A stretch of 64,000 bases of DNA from Promicromonospora sukumoe 327MFSha3.1 (GTDB lineage: Bacteria; Actinomycetota; Actinomycetes; Actinomycetales; Cellulomonadaceae). The stretch's first letter is position 1. Every line of letters begins with the position of its first letter. The position numbers and the translations under genes are program-made. Below the pieces are notes generated by a model. The model ran no database searches, had not been told where the DNA came from, and was given only the letters and a program-made list of their open reading frames with translations. Where the stretch lies: assembly GCF_000385135.1 (NCBI RefSeq), contig NZ_ARQM01000010.1:558001-622000 (forward strand), given 5' to 3'. This document shows positions 41,219 to 49,926 of the stretch, one piece after another.

Positions 41219-43086
41219 GGGGCGGTCCTTCCGATCGAGTCGACGTAGTGCAGAAGGTTCTCGGCGGCTAGCACGAGCTGCGCCTGGATGTCCGTGCTGT
41301 TCGGGTCAGCGACTACCTCGTCGAGAGAAGGCGGCAAGCACCGCAGACGGGGGTGGGTGTCGGCGAGGGCTTCGAACACCAGCGGGGGAGTCCGGGCATC
41401 GATTCCGTCTGCACGGAGCAGGATCCGGCCGACGATCACCAGATGTTTGTAGAGGGCGCGGGTGTCGAGGTCGTCGGTGGCTAGCAGGCGGCGTGTGTTC
41501 ATCAGGACGAGGCCGAGCTCGCCCCGGCTAGCTGCGTCGTCTTCTCGATGGGTCGGCAGCGGGATCGCGAAGTCCGGGCGCCGGTGCAGCACACCCACGC
41601 CTGTCCGTGCGCCTCGGAGCGAATGGACGACTCTGGGTGGTACACGGTGCGCCGCTAGATCGGCGACGGTGAAAGCGCTCAGCGCTACCTTGAAGCCGGG
41701 CCTGGTCAGGTCTGCTGTGGCCTGACGAAGCCACTCGGCAGAGAGCTCGTCGCGCACGACGAGCAGGTCGACGTCGCTCCACTCCTCGACCCAGTGCCGG
41801 GTCCCTGTACTGCCGGTCGCCATCACCAGTGCGACGGCGTCGTCGGCGAGCACCTGAGTGGCCTTCCGCAGCCACTCCTCGTCGCTGCGCGGGCGCCACG
41901 AGGGTGGCGTCACACGCGTGGTGTGCATACTGCGGACCATGGATCCGACGGCGAACTTGAGGGTGCTAAGCGGCCCCGAGTTGTCCAGGACGTGGTCGGC
42001 GACCTCGAGGATGCGGCCGGCGCCTCGGCTCAGCTTGATGGCATCCCGTTCCCGAAGCTCGGCCCGGCTCTCTGCGGCGCGATCGGCCCGGGCTTCTGGT
42101 CCAGCATCCACGTAGACGACCTGGCAGCGCGATCCCCACGTCTTGCGGAGGCTGGCGGTCTGCTCGAAGCGGTGGGCGCTCTCCAGGCTGATGCTCCTCG
42201 CCCTGGTCGCGGAGGCGAAACGCAGGATCTCCTCGGTCAGGCGTCCGGCCTGTTCTGCCTCGGACCAGGCGTATGGGTCGTCCTGCCCGACGCGGAGCGC
42301 GGCGACCTCAAGCAGGTAGCCAATCTTGAGCCGGGCCACGCCATGCTCGTCGCGCAGCAGCTCGCCGACCGTGCTCTTGCCGGACTCCGACATACCGCCC
42401 AACACCCAGACGCGGTCCAGCTGTGGGTCGGGCAGCGAATCGACCGCTACTCCGATGTCGGCGATCCGGGCACGGATGGCCCGCTGAACGTCGAGGATCG
42501 GAGCGTCACGCTGATCTATCACCATGTCGTAGGCCCCCCGCTCGACCTGGATCGCGAGCACCTGGGCGAGTGCTTCCTGATAGGCCCGGTATCGGTCGCC
42601 GACGCTTTGTACCTCGCGCTGGAGCGACATGGTCGCCTCCTGTGCTGGGTCGCTGTGGCGCCGCAACAGCAGGTGCACTTCGTGCCGGTGCGCGGGCTGG
42701 GGCAGGTCGCGCGTGATGCGGGTGACCTCGTCGAGTGCGTCATGAGGAGCCAGCCCGTCCTTGACCGCAGAGGTCGCTGCGCACGCCGCAAGGATCATCG
42801 GGAGGCCGCGGTCCTCCAGGGCCAGCGGGCCGCTTGCCTCACGGCGCGCGACGTGGCTGGTGAACATCAAGGCGGTGTGCTCGGAAGTGCTCGAGTCCTG
42901 GAACCACCACTGGGCGAAGCCGTCACCCGCGAGGTCGGCCCAACGGCGGTGCCACTTGTCGGCCGAACCGACGTGATGTGCCCCGTCGATCGCTCGCGCG
43001 AGCCAGGAGAGCTGTGCGGTCTTGCCGACGTTGTCGACTCCGTTGAGGGAAAGGCTCAGTGGGTGAGCCACGGCCGCCGCGCTCAT
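41215..43086 (-). CDS. Three-domain fusion: kinase - kinase - nucleotidyltransferase
   Basis: A 623-residue protein with three catalytic modules. Residues 1-205 resemble a thymidylate-kinase-like P-loop enzyme (Walker A GVDNVGKT at 16-23, LEDRGLPM near 90, DRYRAYQEAL near 164-173). Residues about 223-385 form a second P-loop kinase (GGMSESGKST at 230-239, LKIGYLLEV, later VVYVDAGPEARADR). Residues about 405-520 form a minimal nucleotidyltransferase: GST 425-427 and SDVDLLV 437-443 give the GS-x-DxD active site. I know no described enzyme with this order. It is coupled on both sides by ATGA overlaps and probably acts on a nucleoside or sugar phosphate. Confidence 0.8.
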   Translation of the reverse strand: MSAAAVAHPLSLSLNGVDNVGKTAQLSWLARAIDGAHHVGSADKWHRRWADLAGDGFAQWWFQDSSTSEHTALMFTSHVARREASGPLALEDRGLPMILAACAATSAVKDGLAPHDALDEVTRITRDLPQPAHRHEVHLLLRRHSDPAQEATMSLQREVQSVGDRYRAYQEALAQVLAIQVERGAYDMVIDQRDAPILDVQRAIRARIADIGVAVDSLPDPQLDRVWVLGGMSESGKSTVGELLRDEHGVARLKIGYLLEVAALRVGQDDPYAWSEAEQAGRLTEEILRFASATRARSISLESAHRFEQTASLRKTWGSRCQVVYVDAGPEARADRAAESRAELRERDAIKLSRGAGRILEVADHVLDNSGPLSTLKFAVGSMVRSMHTTRVTPPSWRPRSDEEWLRKATQVLADDAVALVMATGSTGTRHWVEEWSDVDLLVVRDELSAEWLRQATADLTRPGFKVALSAFTVADLAAHRVPPRVVHSLRGARTGVGVLHRRPDFAIPLPTHREDDAASRGELGLVLMNTRRLLATDDLDTRALYKHLVIVGRILLRADGIDARTPPLVFEALADTHPRLRCLPPSLDEVVADPNSTDIQAQLVLAAENLLHYVDSIGRTAP

Positions 43087-43616
43087 GATGCCGCCTGGTA
43101 CTGCTTGAGGTGGCGCCAGGCGGGAACCCGACGAGCTCCACCAGTCACATCCCGAACCAGGTCGTCGTAGGCCGCGGCGAGCTCACGCAACTGGTGCAGT
43201 GCCTGGCGGGCACGATCCTTCGCGCCGGCATCGATCAGCTTGTTCGCGCGCACCCAGGCGATCGCCAGCCGGTCGATCACCGACCCGACCGTCTCGGTGT
43301 GCAGCGGGGCGTCGTCGGGTGCCGTGGAGCAGGAGGCGACGTAATCATCGATCTGCTCGACGACGGTGACCCGGGCGGTGTTCAGCGAGTCGATCGTGCG
43401 CTTGGAAGCGGCGACCGTCGCATCCGCGGCCGTCGTGTCCCGGCTGATGGTCTCGGCGTCCCACTGGCGCTGGTGCTGGCTCGCCAGGTGCCCGGCCAGA
43501 CGTAGCAGGCCGTCGCTCTGCTCGTTCTCGCTGCGGAATGCCTCGATGATCGTGGCGGATCGGTGCAGGACGACGAGGTCCCGTTCGATCTTCTCTGACG
43601 TGGTTGCGCTGTCCAT
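43083..43616 (-). CDS. DUF4254 family protein
   Basis: A 177-residue helical protein with the DUF4254 hallmarks: LVVLHRSATIIEAFRSENE, LAGHLASQHQRQWDAE and VAASKRTIDSLNTARVTVVEQID. Family members commonly neighbour glycosyltransferases; their function is unknown. ATG 43616 has AGAGAGG upstream. It is the first gene after a hairpin and starts the coupled string that runs to TylF, so its 208-bp upstream gap may hold the promoter of the main operon. Confidence 0.82.
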   Translation of the reverse strand: MDSATTSEKIERDLVVLHRSATIIEAFRSENEQSDGLLRLAGHLASQHQRQWDAETISRDTTAADATVAASKRTIDSLNTARVTVVEQIDDYVASCSTAPDDAPLHTETVGSVIDRLAIAWVRANKLIDAGAKDRARQALHQLRELAAAYDDLVRDVTGGARRVPAWRHLKQYQAAS

Positions 43617-43778
43617 CCGGATCGGCCTCTCTCCAGTGGTTGCTTCCGCCCAGACATCCGGGCCGCCGACCTTGCGTCGCCGTGACCACCAGCGTCGTCT
43701 TAGCGGCGCGGACGAAAAACGATCGGCCGGTGCATCGCCGCCGAACGGCCGTCGAACACGTCGAACCTGCAGCACGAC

Positions 43779-43811
43779 GAAGCCCGCCCTCCGATCGGGA
43801 GGACGGGCTTC
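43779..43811. terminator. Hairpin between ARMT1 and DUF4254 genes
   Basis: GAAGCCCGCCCTCC (43779-43792) pairs with GGGAGGACGGGCTTC (43797-43811) with one bulge. It lies 14 bp after the stop of the ARMT1-like gene on the minus strand and before DUF4254, so it may end or attenuate the upstream two-gene transcript. Confidence 0.7.
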
Positions 43812-43824
43812 GGGGGCGGTGAGT

Positions 43825-45012
43825 TCAGGGCCGGACGTGGATGACTGCGTGCGTGCCGTCCGTACGCCATCCGGACGCGGTGGCTTCCAGGTGCGCCAGG
43901 CGGTCCACGTCCACGCCGACGGCGACGTCGGACTTGAGGGTCCGTAGCGCGACCAGCGGCGCGGGGAAATAGGACGTGAGGCTCTCGAACGAGCTTGTGG
44001 GTGCCCAGTGGGCGTCGCCGACGAGGCGGCGATAGTTGAGGTCGCCCTTGATGATCACGACGGTTGCCTCGGCCAGCTCGGTGGTCAGGTCGGCTGGCAG
44101 CCCGTGGAAGCCCAGAGGGCTGCACCAGAACGCATGGGTGTGTACCTGAAGCCGTCCGTCACTGATTGCGGCACGGAGCCGATCGGCGATACTGGCGGCG
44201 GCTCCGGCCGCAGCCTCCAGACGTCGGAGTACCTGGAGCAGGTCGGCGGTCGTGGCGTCGGAGACATAGTAGGGATGCGGCTTCAGGTGCAACGTCACCG
44301 TTGCAGCGCGCCCGGTCGCGAGGAGCCGGTCGATCAGGACGAGGTCGGCGGTAAGCTCCCGGCCCGCGTTGTCTGCGACGAGGTGCACCTGGTTCGGTGC
44401 CCCTGCATCCAGGAGGCGCCACAGCACTGCCGAGTCGTCGGCGACGAGGTCGTCGACTTGTTCCTTGTTCTGGGCCGACGGATCGGACATCCGGAACCCG
44501 AGGTCCGCCCGGTTTCCCCACAGCGAAGCGATCAGCGCCGTGGCGAGGCCAACCTGGTCGGGTGCTGTGACAAGACGGTCGAGGTCTGCCAGGTCGCGGG
44601 CCAGGTCCGGAGTGTCGAGCTCCGCGTTCTTCTGCGGGGCGAACGGGTCGATCCCCGCCCAGGGGCCCGAACCAAAATAGGCGGTGGCCTCCAGCAGTAG
44701 GCGGTAGAAGTAGGACTCGGCCCACAGGAACGGAACATCGAGCCAGGAACGATCCAGATACGGGGCGGCCCATTCCTGCCACACCGCGTGGTCGTGGGCG
44801 TCGGCCGGGAGCGGCGGAATGGCGCCGGCGATGGTCACCAGCAACTGGTCGAGCGACGTCTGGATGTCAGGTGGGTAGGGCACGAGCCGGCGGACTGTCG
44901 CGATCAGGTCGGGGTGCCTCTGGGTCAGCACGCCCCAGGGAAAAGAGCCAGGCACGTTCGACAAGATGGCTTCCGCGGCTGAGGGATGGTCCTGGTCGTC
45001 GTCGATGGTCAC
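43825..45012 (-). CDS. ARMT1-like (DUF89) metal-dependent phosphatase
   Basis: A 395-residue protein of the DUF89/ARMT1 family, metal-dependent phosphatases that act on phosphometabolites such as sugar phosphates. Diagnostic segments are LWGNRADLGFRMSDPSA, HLVADNAGRELTADLVLIDR with the metal-binding Asp-Asn, and IIKGDLNYRRLVGDAHW with the phosphate-site lysine. The GTG start overlaps the stop of the NB-ARC protein as GTGA. Its presence supports a sugar- or nucleotide-phosphate pathway in this cluster. Confidence 0.87.
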   Translation of the reverse strand: MTIDDDQDHPSAAEAILSNVPGSFPWGVLTQRHPDLIATVRRLVPYPPDIQTSLDQLLVTIAGAIPPLPADAHDHAVWQEWAAPYLDRSWLDVPFLWAESYFYRLLLEATAYFGSGPWAGIDPFAPQKNAELDTPDLARDLADLDRLVTAPDQVGLATALIASLWGNRADLGFRMSDPSAQNKEQVDDLVADDSAVLWRLLDAGAPNQVHLVADNAGRELTADLVLIDRLLATGRAATVTLHLKPHPYYVSDATTADLLQVLRRLEAAAGAAASIADRLRAAISDGRLQVHTHAFWCSPLGFHGLPADLTTELAEATVVIIKGDLNYRRLVGDAHWAPTSSFESLTSYFPAPLVALRTLKSDVAVGVDVDRLAHLEATASGWRTDGTHAVIHVRP

Positions 45013-48000
45013 TCCCTGATTCCTCGCTCATCCTCACGCAATGTCAACAGAGTGGTCCCGCCGGCGCTGCCGACGACAACGCTCGCGGTGCGGGGATCGA
45101 ATGCGGCACACTGGCCGCTGGCGTCCACGCGCACCTGCACCGCACTCCGCCCTGGCAGAGTGCCGGCGTCATCAAGCGCCCAGCGCCGGACCGTCCCGTC
45201 GGCCGCGGTCGACGCGAGCCACGAACCGTCCTCGGAGAAGCCGAGCATCAGGACCCGGCCTCGATGCCCTCGCAGTACGGCCTCGGCAACGGGCACGCCC
45301 ATCCGATGAACGTGGATGTCACCGTTGCCCGCGCCGACGGCCAGCCGCGCCCCCGAAGGATCGAACGTGACCGTCCGCGCCCAACCTGGCACCGGAAGGT
45401 CACCACGTTCCTCCCCTGTGCTGAGCGTCCAGGTGCGGACCACGCCATCACCGCCCGCCGCAGCAACCAGGTCCGCCTTGGCGGACACGGCGAGCGAGCG
45501 GACGCGCCCTGCCTTGGCATCCTGATCCCAGCGCAGCTTCCCGTCCGGCAACGACCAGACGCGCACATGCCCGTTCGTGTCGCTGGCAGCCATGAGCGAG
45601 CCGTCCTCGGTGATGGCAACCGCCCAGGTAAGAACCACGTCGTCGTTCAGTTCAAGGATCTGCTCCCCGGCATTCCAGACACGCAAGTGCCCATCACCAC
45701 AGGCCGCCGCGAGGTAGGGGCCGGCCGCGGCCAGTGCCCAGACCCGACCATGACCCGCCGCAAGACGCGACGTCTCCTGCCCGGTCGCGGCGTCGAGCAA
45801 GCGCACGGTGCCGTCAGCGCGACCAAGAGCCACCGAGCCGTCCCCTCCGGTGAAGGCGGCCGACCACACGGTGTTACGTCCCTCAGCGAGGGTCTCCAGG
45901 ACGGACCCGTCCTCGGGTCGCCAGATGCGGAGTCCGCCGTCCTCGCAGCCGGCCACGATCCCGTGTCGCGTCGACGCGATAGTCCTGACCCAGTTGACCC
46001 CGGCCGGCATCCGCGCCCGCAGCCGCGCGTCACCGTGGACGGTGACAGCGGCATCCTCACCGGCAGTCACGACGTGACCGTCCCAGATTGTGAGGGCACG
46101 CAGGCGCTCGCCGTCGGCGTCCAGGACTTCCGCTGGATCAAGTTGCCTGCTGCTGACGTCCCAGGTGCGGGCGGTGCCGTCGGCGGACGCCGAGACGAGC
46201 ACCGGTTGCCCCGGAAGGAATGTCACCGACCTGACCCAGCTGCGGTGCAGAGCCTTCTCGGCGAGCAGCTCGCCATCGCGTAGGTCGAAGAGGCGGACGT
46301 ACTCGTCCTCGCCGCTGGCGGCCACGAGCGTGTCGTCGTCGGAGACGGACAGCGACCAGATGCCTGTGCCGCGCGTCATCGTCTGTCGAGCGAGAACCAG
46401 GGCGGCCAGGTCCCAGACCCGCACCAGCCCGTCTTCGGCGCCGGACACGAGCTCGCCGCCGCGACGGAGGAACGCCAGCGTGCGGATCCGCTTGTCGTGA
46501 CCCGGCAGGATTCCGATCTGTGTCCCGTCAGCCGTCGACCACAGACGGATGGCGTTGTCCTCGCCGGCCGAGGCGATCACGCTGCCATCGGGCGAGATCG
46601 CGACGGCGTGCACCCATCCGGTGTGGCCCCGCAGCGACCGGATCAGGGTTCGTGCGGCTAGGTCCCACAACCTCACGGTGCCGTCCTCGCCGCCGGAGAC
46701 GAGCAGGTTCTCGCGAGCAGCGACGGACACGACCGTACCCACATGACCGGGGAGGTCCGGGTCCTCGACGCCGGCTGCCCACGGAAGTGAGGTGCCGGCG
46801 GAATGGGTGATCCCGAGGAGGGTCTGGTCCGCTTCCTCTCCCACCCGGGACAGGGCTACGAGAAGCGTGCTGGCCATGTCCTGCTCGGTCTGCTGGCCAT
46901 GCAGGAGGTAGCCCTGCGACGTGAGGAACTGAGCCCTCTTCAACGCCTCGACGACAGGTTCGCCGGCGTTGTCGTGACCGGCGGCCAACGCGAGGTCACG
47001 GTCGGCGCGCAAGGCGTGCGCTCCACTGACGGTCGCCTTGGCGATCACATACCGCGGATCGCTGAGCAGATGGGCCAGCGCCTCATGGTCTCTGGACTCG
47101 TAGAGATGGAATGCCAGGTTCGCCCACTCGTAGACCCGAGCGCGGGGCATCTCCAACCAGCCGGACGGCGGCCTGGCCGCCTCTAGGAACGACCTGTGCA
47201 GCCCCGGCAGCGACTGAGCGACCAGGCTGAGCAGATACGCGCGGAAGACGTCGTGCAGGACGACGACGTCCTGATCGGCCCGGTAGGCGCTGAGCAGCGA
47301 CCGGTCGGCGAGGACCTTGCAGAACTGCCGGACCGCGACGGGCGACCACCCGTACGAGTGGCCCCACCATCGGGTCAGGGCCTCCAACGGGATTGGTGTC
47401 GCCGGCGGGAAGACAGCCAGCGAGACATACCGCTCGCTCAGGTCGCTTCCTCCCGGGATGCGCACGTTCTCGTCGAGAGCGCGGAGTGTCGCGGAGATGA
47501 CCTGGCTGATGGCTACCTTGCGCTGGTCGGTGTCCCAGATGTCGAAGGCCTGCGGGCCATGCGTTCGGAGCGCGTCTCGTGCCACGTCGACTGCGTGCTC
47601 AGGATGCGCACCGGCAACGACATCGCTGCTCACGCTCGCACCGACCAGGTTGGCCAGCAGCGGCCAGCCGCCGCAGAGGTCCGCCAGCGGCAGGAGCGAG
47701 GAAGTGGAAGCTGCCGGGATGGTGCGCTGCAGGAGCTCGGCGACCTGGTCCGCGCGCATCGGGCCCAACCGCGTCACTCGAGCGGTGCTCGGTGCGACCC
47801 GGACGTTCCGGGTCGTGACCAGCCGGACGCAGTTCGGCGCTCCCATCAGGAACGGTGCCAGGTCTGCCCCGGACCAGACGTTGTCCACGACCAGAAGCAG
47901 CCGGCGCTCACCGATGACCCTCGCCAGGTGGAACCCTGCCTGTTCCGGATCGGAGAGCTCAGGCCGGGTGCCGTCGAGGTGGAAACACAGGTCGGAGATC

Positions 48001-48521
48001 AGGTGAGTGATCCGCCCAGGCGTGCAGTTCTCGCCTGTCTCGACCCAGAGAATCTCCGGGAAGGCATCGCGAACGGACGGCGCATGACCTGCCTGCGTCG
48101 CAAGGGTCGTCTTGCCGAACCCGCCAGGTCCGGCCACGCAGATGGTCTGCGCGCCTGGAGCCTCCGCCGCCTCACCGATCATGGCGACGAGCGTCTGGAG
48201 TACATCAGGGCGGGCGATCAAGGCCGGCTCCAGATCCGGAACGATGGCGAACCCGCTCGTGGTGGGGGAGAGGACGGCGATCGGTACCCCAAGCGATTCC
48301 CAGAACCGCTCCTGCACACCTGCTTCTGCGCGCCCGTAGGCGGTGTCGAGGATGGCTTGAGACTCCGGGCCTGGTGCGCGGGCTCCATCATCGGCTTCCC
48401 ACTTGGACACGGCCCGGTCGCTGACACCTAGATGCTGCGCGAACGTACGCACGCTCAACCGCAACGCGTGGCGTAGCGCTCGAGACTCGCGCCCGGTCCA
48501 GCGCTGGATCGTTCTCGACAT
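45009..48521 (-). CDS. XRE - NB-ARC (STAND) - WD40 protein
   Basis: A 1170-residue protein. Residues about 10-65 are an XRE-type helix-turn-helix (SVRTFAQHLGVSDRAVSKWE). Residues about 100-400 are an NB-ARC ATPase with Walker A GPGGFGKTT (131-139), Walker B LLLVVDNVW (208-216) and the RLVTTRN sensor. A winged-helix/TPR-like link follows. From about residue 595 come 14 WD40-type repeats (for example GEDGTVRLWD, AEDGLVRVWD, AADGTVRRWA), enough for two seven-bladed propellers. Such STAND proteins sense a ligand through the repeats; here the DNA-binding head suggests a transcription switch for the cluster. ATG 48521 follows GGGGAG. Confidence 0.9.
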   Translation of the reverse strand: MSRTIQRWTGRESRALRHALRLSVRTFAQHLGVSDRAVSKWEADDGARAPGPESQAILDTAYGRAEAGVQERFWESLGVPIAVLSPTTSGFAIVPDLEPALIARPDVLQTLVAMIGEAAEAPGAQTICVAGPGGFGKTTLATQAGHAPSVRDAFPEILWVETGENCTPGRITHLISDLCFHLDGTRPELSDPEQAGFHLARVIGERRLLLVVDNVWSGADLAPFLMGAPNCVRLVTTRNVRVAPSTARVTRLGPMRADQVAELLQRTIPAASTSSLLPLADLCGGWPLLANLVGASVSSDVVAGAHPEHAVDVARDALRTHGPQAFDIWDTDQRKVAISQVISATLRALDENVRIPGGSDLSERYVSLAVFPPATPIPLEALTRWWGHSYGWSPVAVRQFCKVLADRSLLSAYRADQDVVVLHDVFRAYLLSLVAQSLPGLHRSFLEAARPPSGWLEMPRARVYEWANLAFHLYESRDHEALAHLLSDPRYVIAKATVSGAHALRADRDLALAAGHDNAGEPVVEALKRAQFLTSQGYLLHGQQTEQDMASTLLVALSRVGEEADQTLLGITHSAGTSLPWAAGVEDPDLPGHVGTVVSVAARENLLVSGGEDGTVRLWDLAARTLIRSLRGHTGWVHAVAISPDGSVIASAGEDNAIRLWSTADGTQIGILPGHDKRIRTLAFLRRGGELVSGAEDGLVRVWDLAALVLARQTMTRGTGIWSLSVSDDDTLVAASGEDEYVRLFDLRDGELLAEKALHRSWVRSVTFLPGQPVLVSASADGTARTWDVSSRQLDPAEVLDADGERLRALTIWDGHVVTAGEDAAVTVHGDARLRARMPAGVNWVRTIASTRHGIVAGCEDGGLRIWRPEDGSVLETLAEGRNTVWSAAFTGGDGSVALGRADGTVRLLDAATGQETSRLAAGHGRVWALAAAGPYLAAACGDGHLRVWNAGEQILELNDDVVLTWAVAITEDGSLMAASDTNGHVRVWSLPDGKLRWDQDAKAGRVRSLAVSAKADLVAAAGGDGVVRTWTLSTGEERGDLPVPGWARTVTFDPSGARLAVGAGNGDIHVHRMGVPVAEAVLRGHRGRVLMLGFSEDGSWLASTAADGTVRRWALDDAGTLPGRSAVQVRVDASGQCAAFDPRTASVVVGSAGGTTLLTLREDERGIRE

Positions 48522-49448
48522 GGGCTCCCCCTGCGACGCGCGGGCGAACCCCACTGCGTTCTCCGTAGAACGGGTCGTGCGTAGTCATCATGCGGCATCC
48601 GAACTTCTCATGCTGTGGGTCAACGCGACCGCCGGATGAACGACGGCGTTCCTATCCTCGCTGGACACATCGGGCGAACGGAACCACCTGGTGTCGAACG
48701 AATGCTGAACTGGACCCGAGAGGTGCACAGTCTCTTGACGAGCCTGTTTGAGGGGGTGGGGGAGCTCTCGTTGATCATGAGCTCGAGGCGTTCGTGAGTG
48801 CGCCTGCTCCGAAACCGGGTGCCCTGTGGGGCCGAGGCTGGTTGCTTCCGCCCTGGCCCTCGTGCAGGCAGAGGGTGTCACTGAGTACATGCATGGCCAT
48901 GCTCCCTCCGTGCGAACTTGGGCCGGCACCGTGGCCTCGATTGCCAACACTCGACGTTCGAACGGGGGCATGCGCCACAGTTTTGTGTCACCTCAGGGGG
49001 GTGGTGACACAAAACTGTGGCACTCCTCGACATTGACTTTCCGCAGGTTGGGCGGATGTGTGTTTGTGCAGAAATTCTTGGAGATGCAGAGTGCTCGATG
49101 GCCCCGACCTCATGGTTCTTGCCTGCTGGGAGAACCTCGGCCAGCATCCGTGCCCAGGCCAAGAGTGATCAGCTCTACACCTTCCGCGTGCTGGCCCGGC
49201 AACCGCGCTCCGCGCGCACGGTGCCTCGGGAGGAAGACCGGCCCGTCGCAACAGGCGACGGGAAGAGCGACAGGAGAGAATCCCGAGCGTTGACGAGCAC
49301 CTCGCAAGCCCTCTTTCCGCGGGCGGTGGCGCCGAGGCACCAGGACCACTACTACGCGGCGATGCTGCATCTCGAAGCCCGGCGTCGTGGCGGCGGCAGC
49401 CTGAATCCGGAGGAGTCTGCGCGGCTCAAGCGTTTGCTGGACAAAACG
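48522..49448. other. 927-bp gap with hairpins and a doubtful small frame
   Basis: No convincing gene on either strand. It contains the upstream region of the NB-ARC gene, a 19-bp hairpin (48974-49021), a smaller hairpin CCCGTCGC-AACAG-GCGACGGG (49242-49262), and a doubtful plus-strand frame from TTG 49290 (HYYAAMLHLEARRRGGGSLN, then PEESARLKRLLDKTSRR). That frame looks protein-like for about 50 residues and then runs antisense through vsr, so it may be a broken gene end. Confidence 0.5.
48974..49021. repeat. 19-bp perfect inverted repeat, 10-nt loop
   Basis: Arms 48974-48992 (GCCACAGTTTTGTGTCACC) and 49003-49021 are perfect reverse complements. It lies inside a gap with no gene ending close to it on either side, so its role as a terminator is less obvious than for the other hairpins here; it may mark the end of a lost gene or element. 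Confidence 0.75.
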
Positions 49449-49886
49449 TCACGCCGACTGGTCACGCAGGACCGCAACTACGACGTCCGCCGCAGCAGCA
49501 GGTGTCTCGTGCTCCCAGATCCGCAAGACGCGCCATCCCATCTCCGTCAGCACACGGTTCGTGTCAGCGTCACGGGCCGAGTTGGCAGCAAGTTTCGTGG
49601 CCCACCACCCAGCGTTGGAGCGAGGCTTTGTTCCATGGACCGGGCATCCGTGCCAGAAACAGCCATCAACCATGACGGCGACCCTGGCACGAGTGAACGC
49701 GATGTCGATCGTCCGACGCCGCTGCCCGGGAATCGGGTAAGTAACTCGGTAACGCAGCCCACGACCGTGGAGCTCGCGGCGAAGCGCTATCTCGGGGGCC
49801 GTGTCCTTCCGCCGTGCCGTCGACATCCGGCGGCTGATCGCCGATGACGAGCCCCCCGGGTGTGCGCCGACATGTTGCGGCACCAT
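49449..49886 (-). CDS. vsr: Very short patch repair endonuclease
   Basis: Nicks T:G mismatches created by deamination of 5-methylcytosine. The 145-residue protein has the family core: RRKDTAPEIALRRELHGRGLRYRV, catalytic Asp in TIDIAFTRARVAVMVDG, and the zinc-site region GCFWHGCPVHG, ending with the ADTNRVLTEMGWRVLRIWEHE helix-strand. Start at ATG 49886 (MVPQHVGAHPGG) is likely; MSTARRKD is shorter. It is the last gene of the operon headed by the C5-methyltransferase at 57.7 kb, 40 bp after the nuclease gene, which explains its presence. Confidence 0.95.
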   Translation of the reverse strand: MVPQHVGAHPGGSSSAISRRMSTARRKDTAPEIALRRELHGRGLRYRVTYPIPGQRRRTIDIAFTRARVAVMVDGCFWHGCPVHGTKPRSNAGWWATKLAANSARDADTNRVLTEMGWRVLRIWEHETPAAAADVVVAVLRDQSA

Positions 49887-49926
49887 CCCCGCCGTCGGCC
49901 TGGTCCGGGTGCTCTGAGGCAGTCGT

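Noticed and set aside
49017-49847. 276-codon plus-strand frame overlapping vsr
   Set aside because: Most of it is antisense to the clearly real vsr gene; only about 50 codons near 49290 look protein-like, so it is noted as a doubtful remnant.
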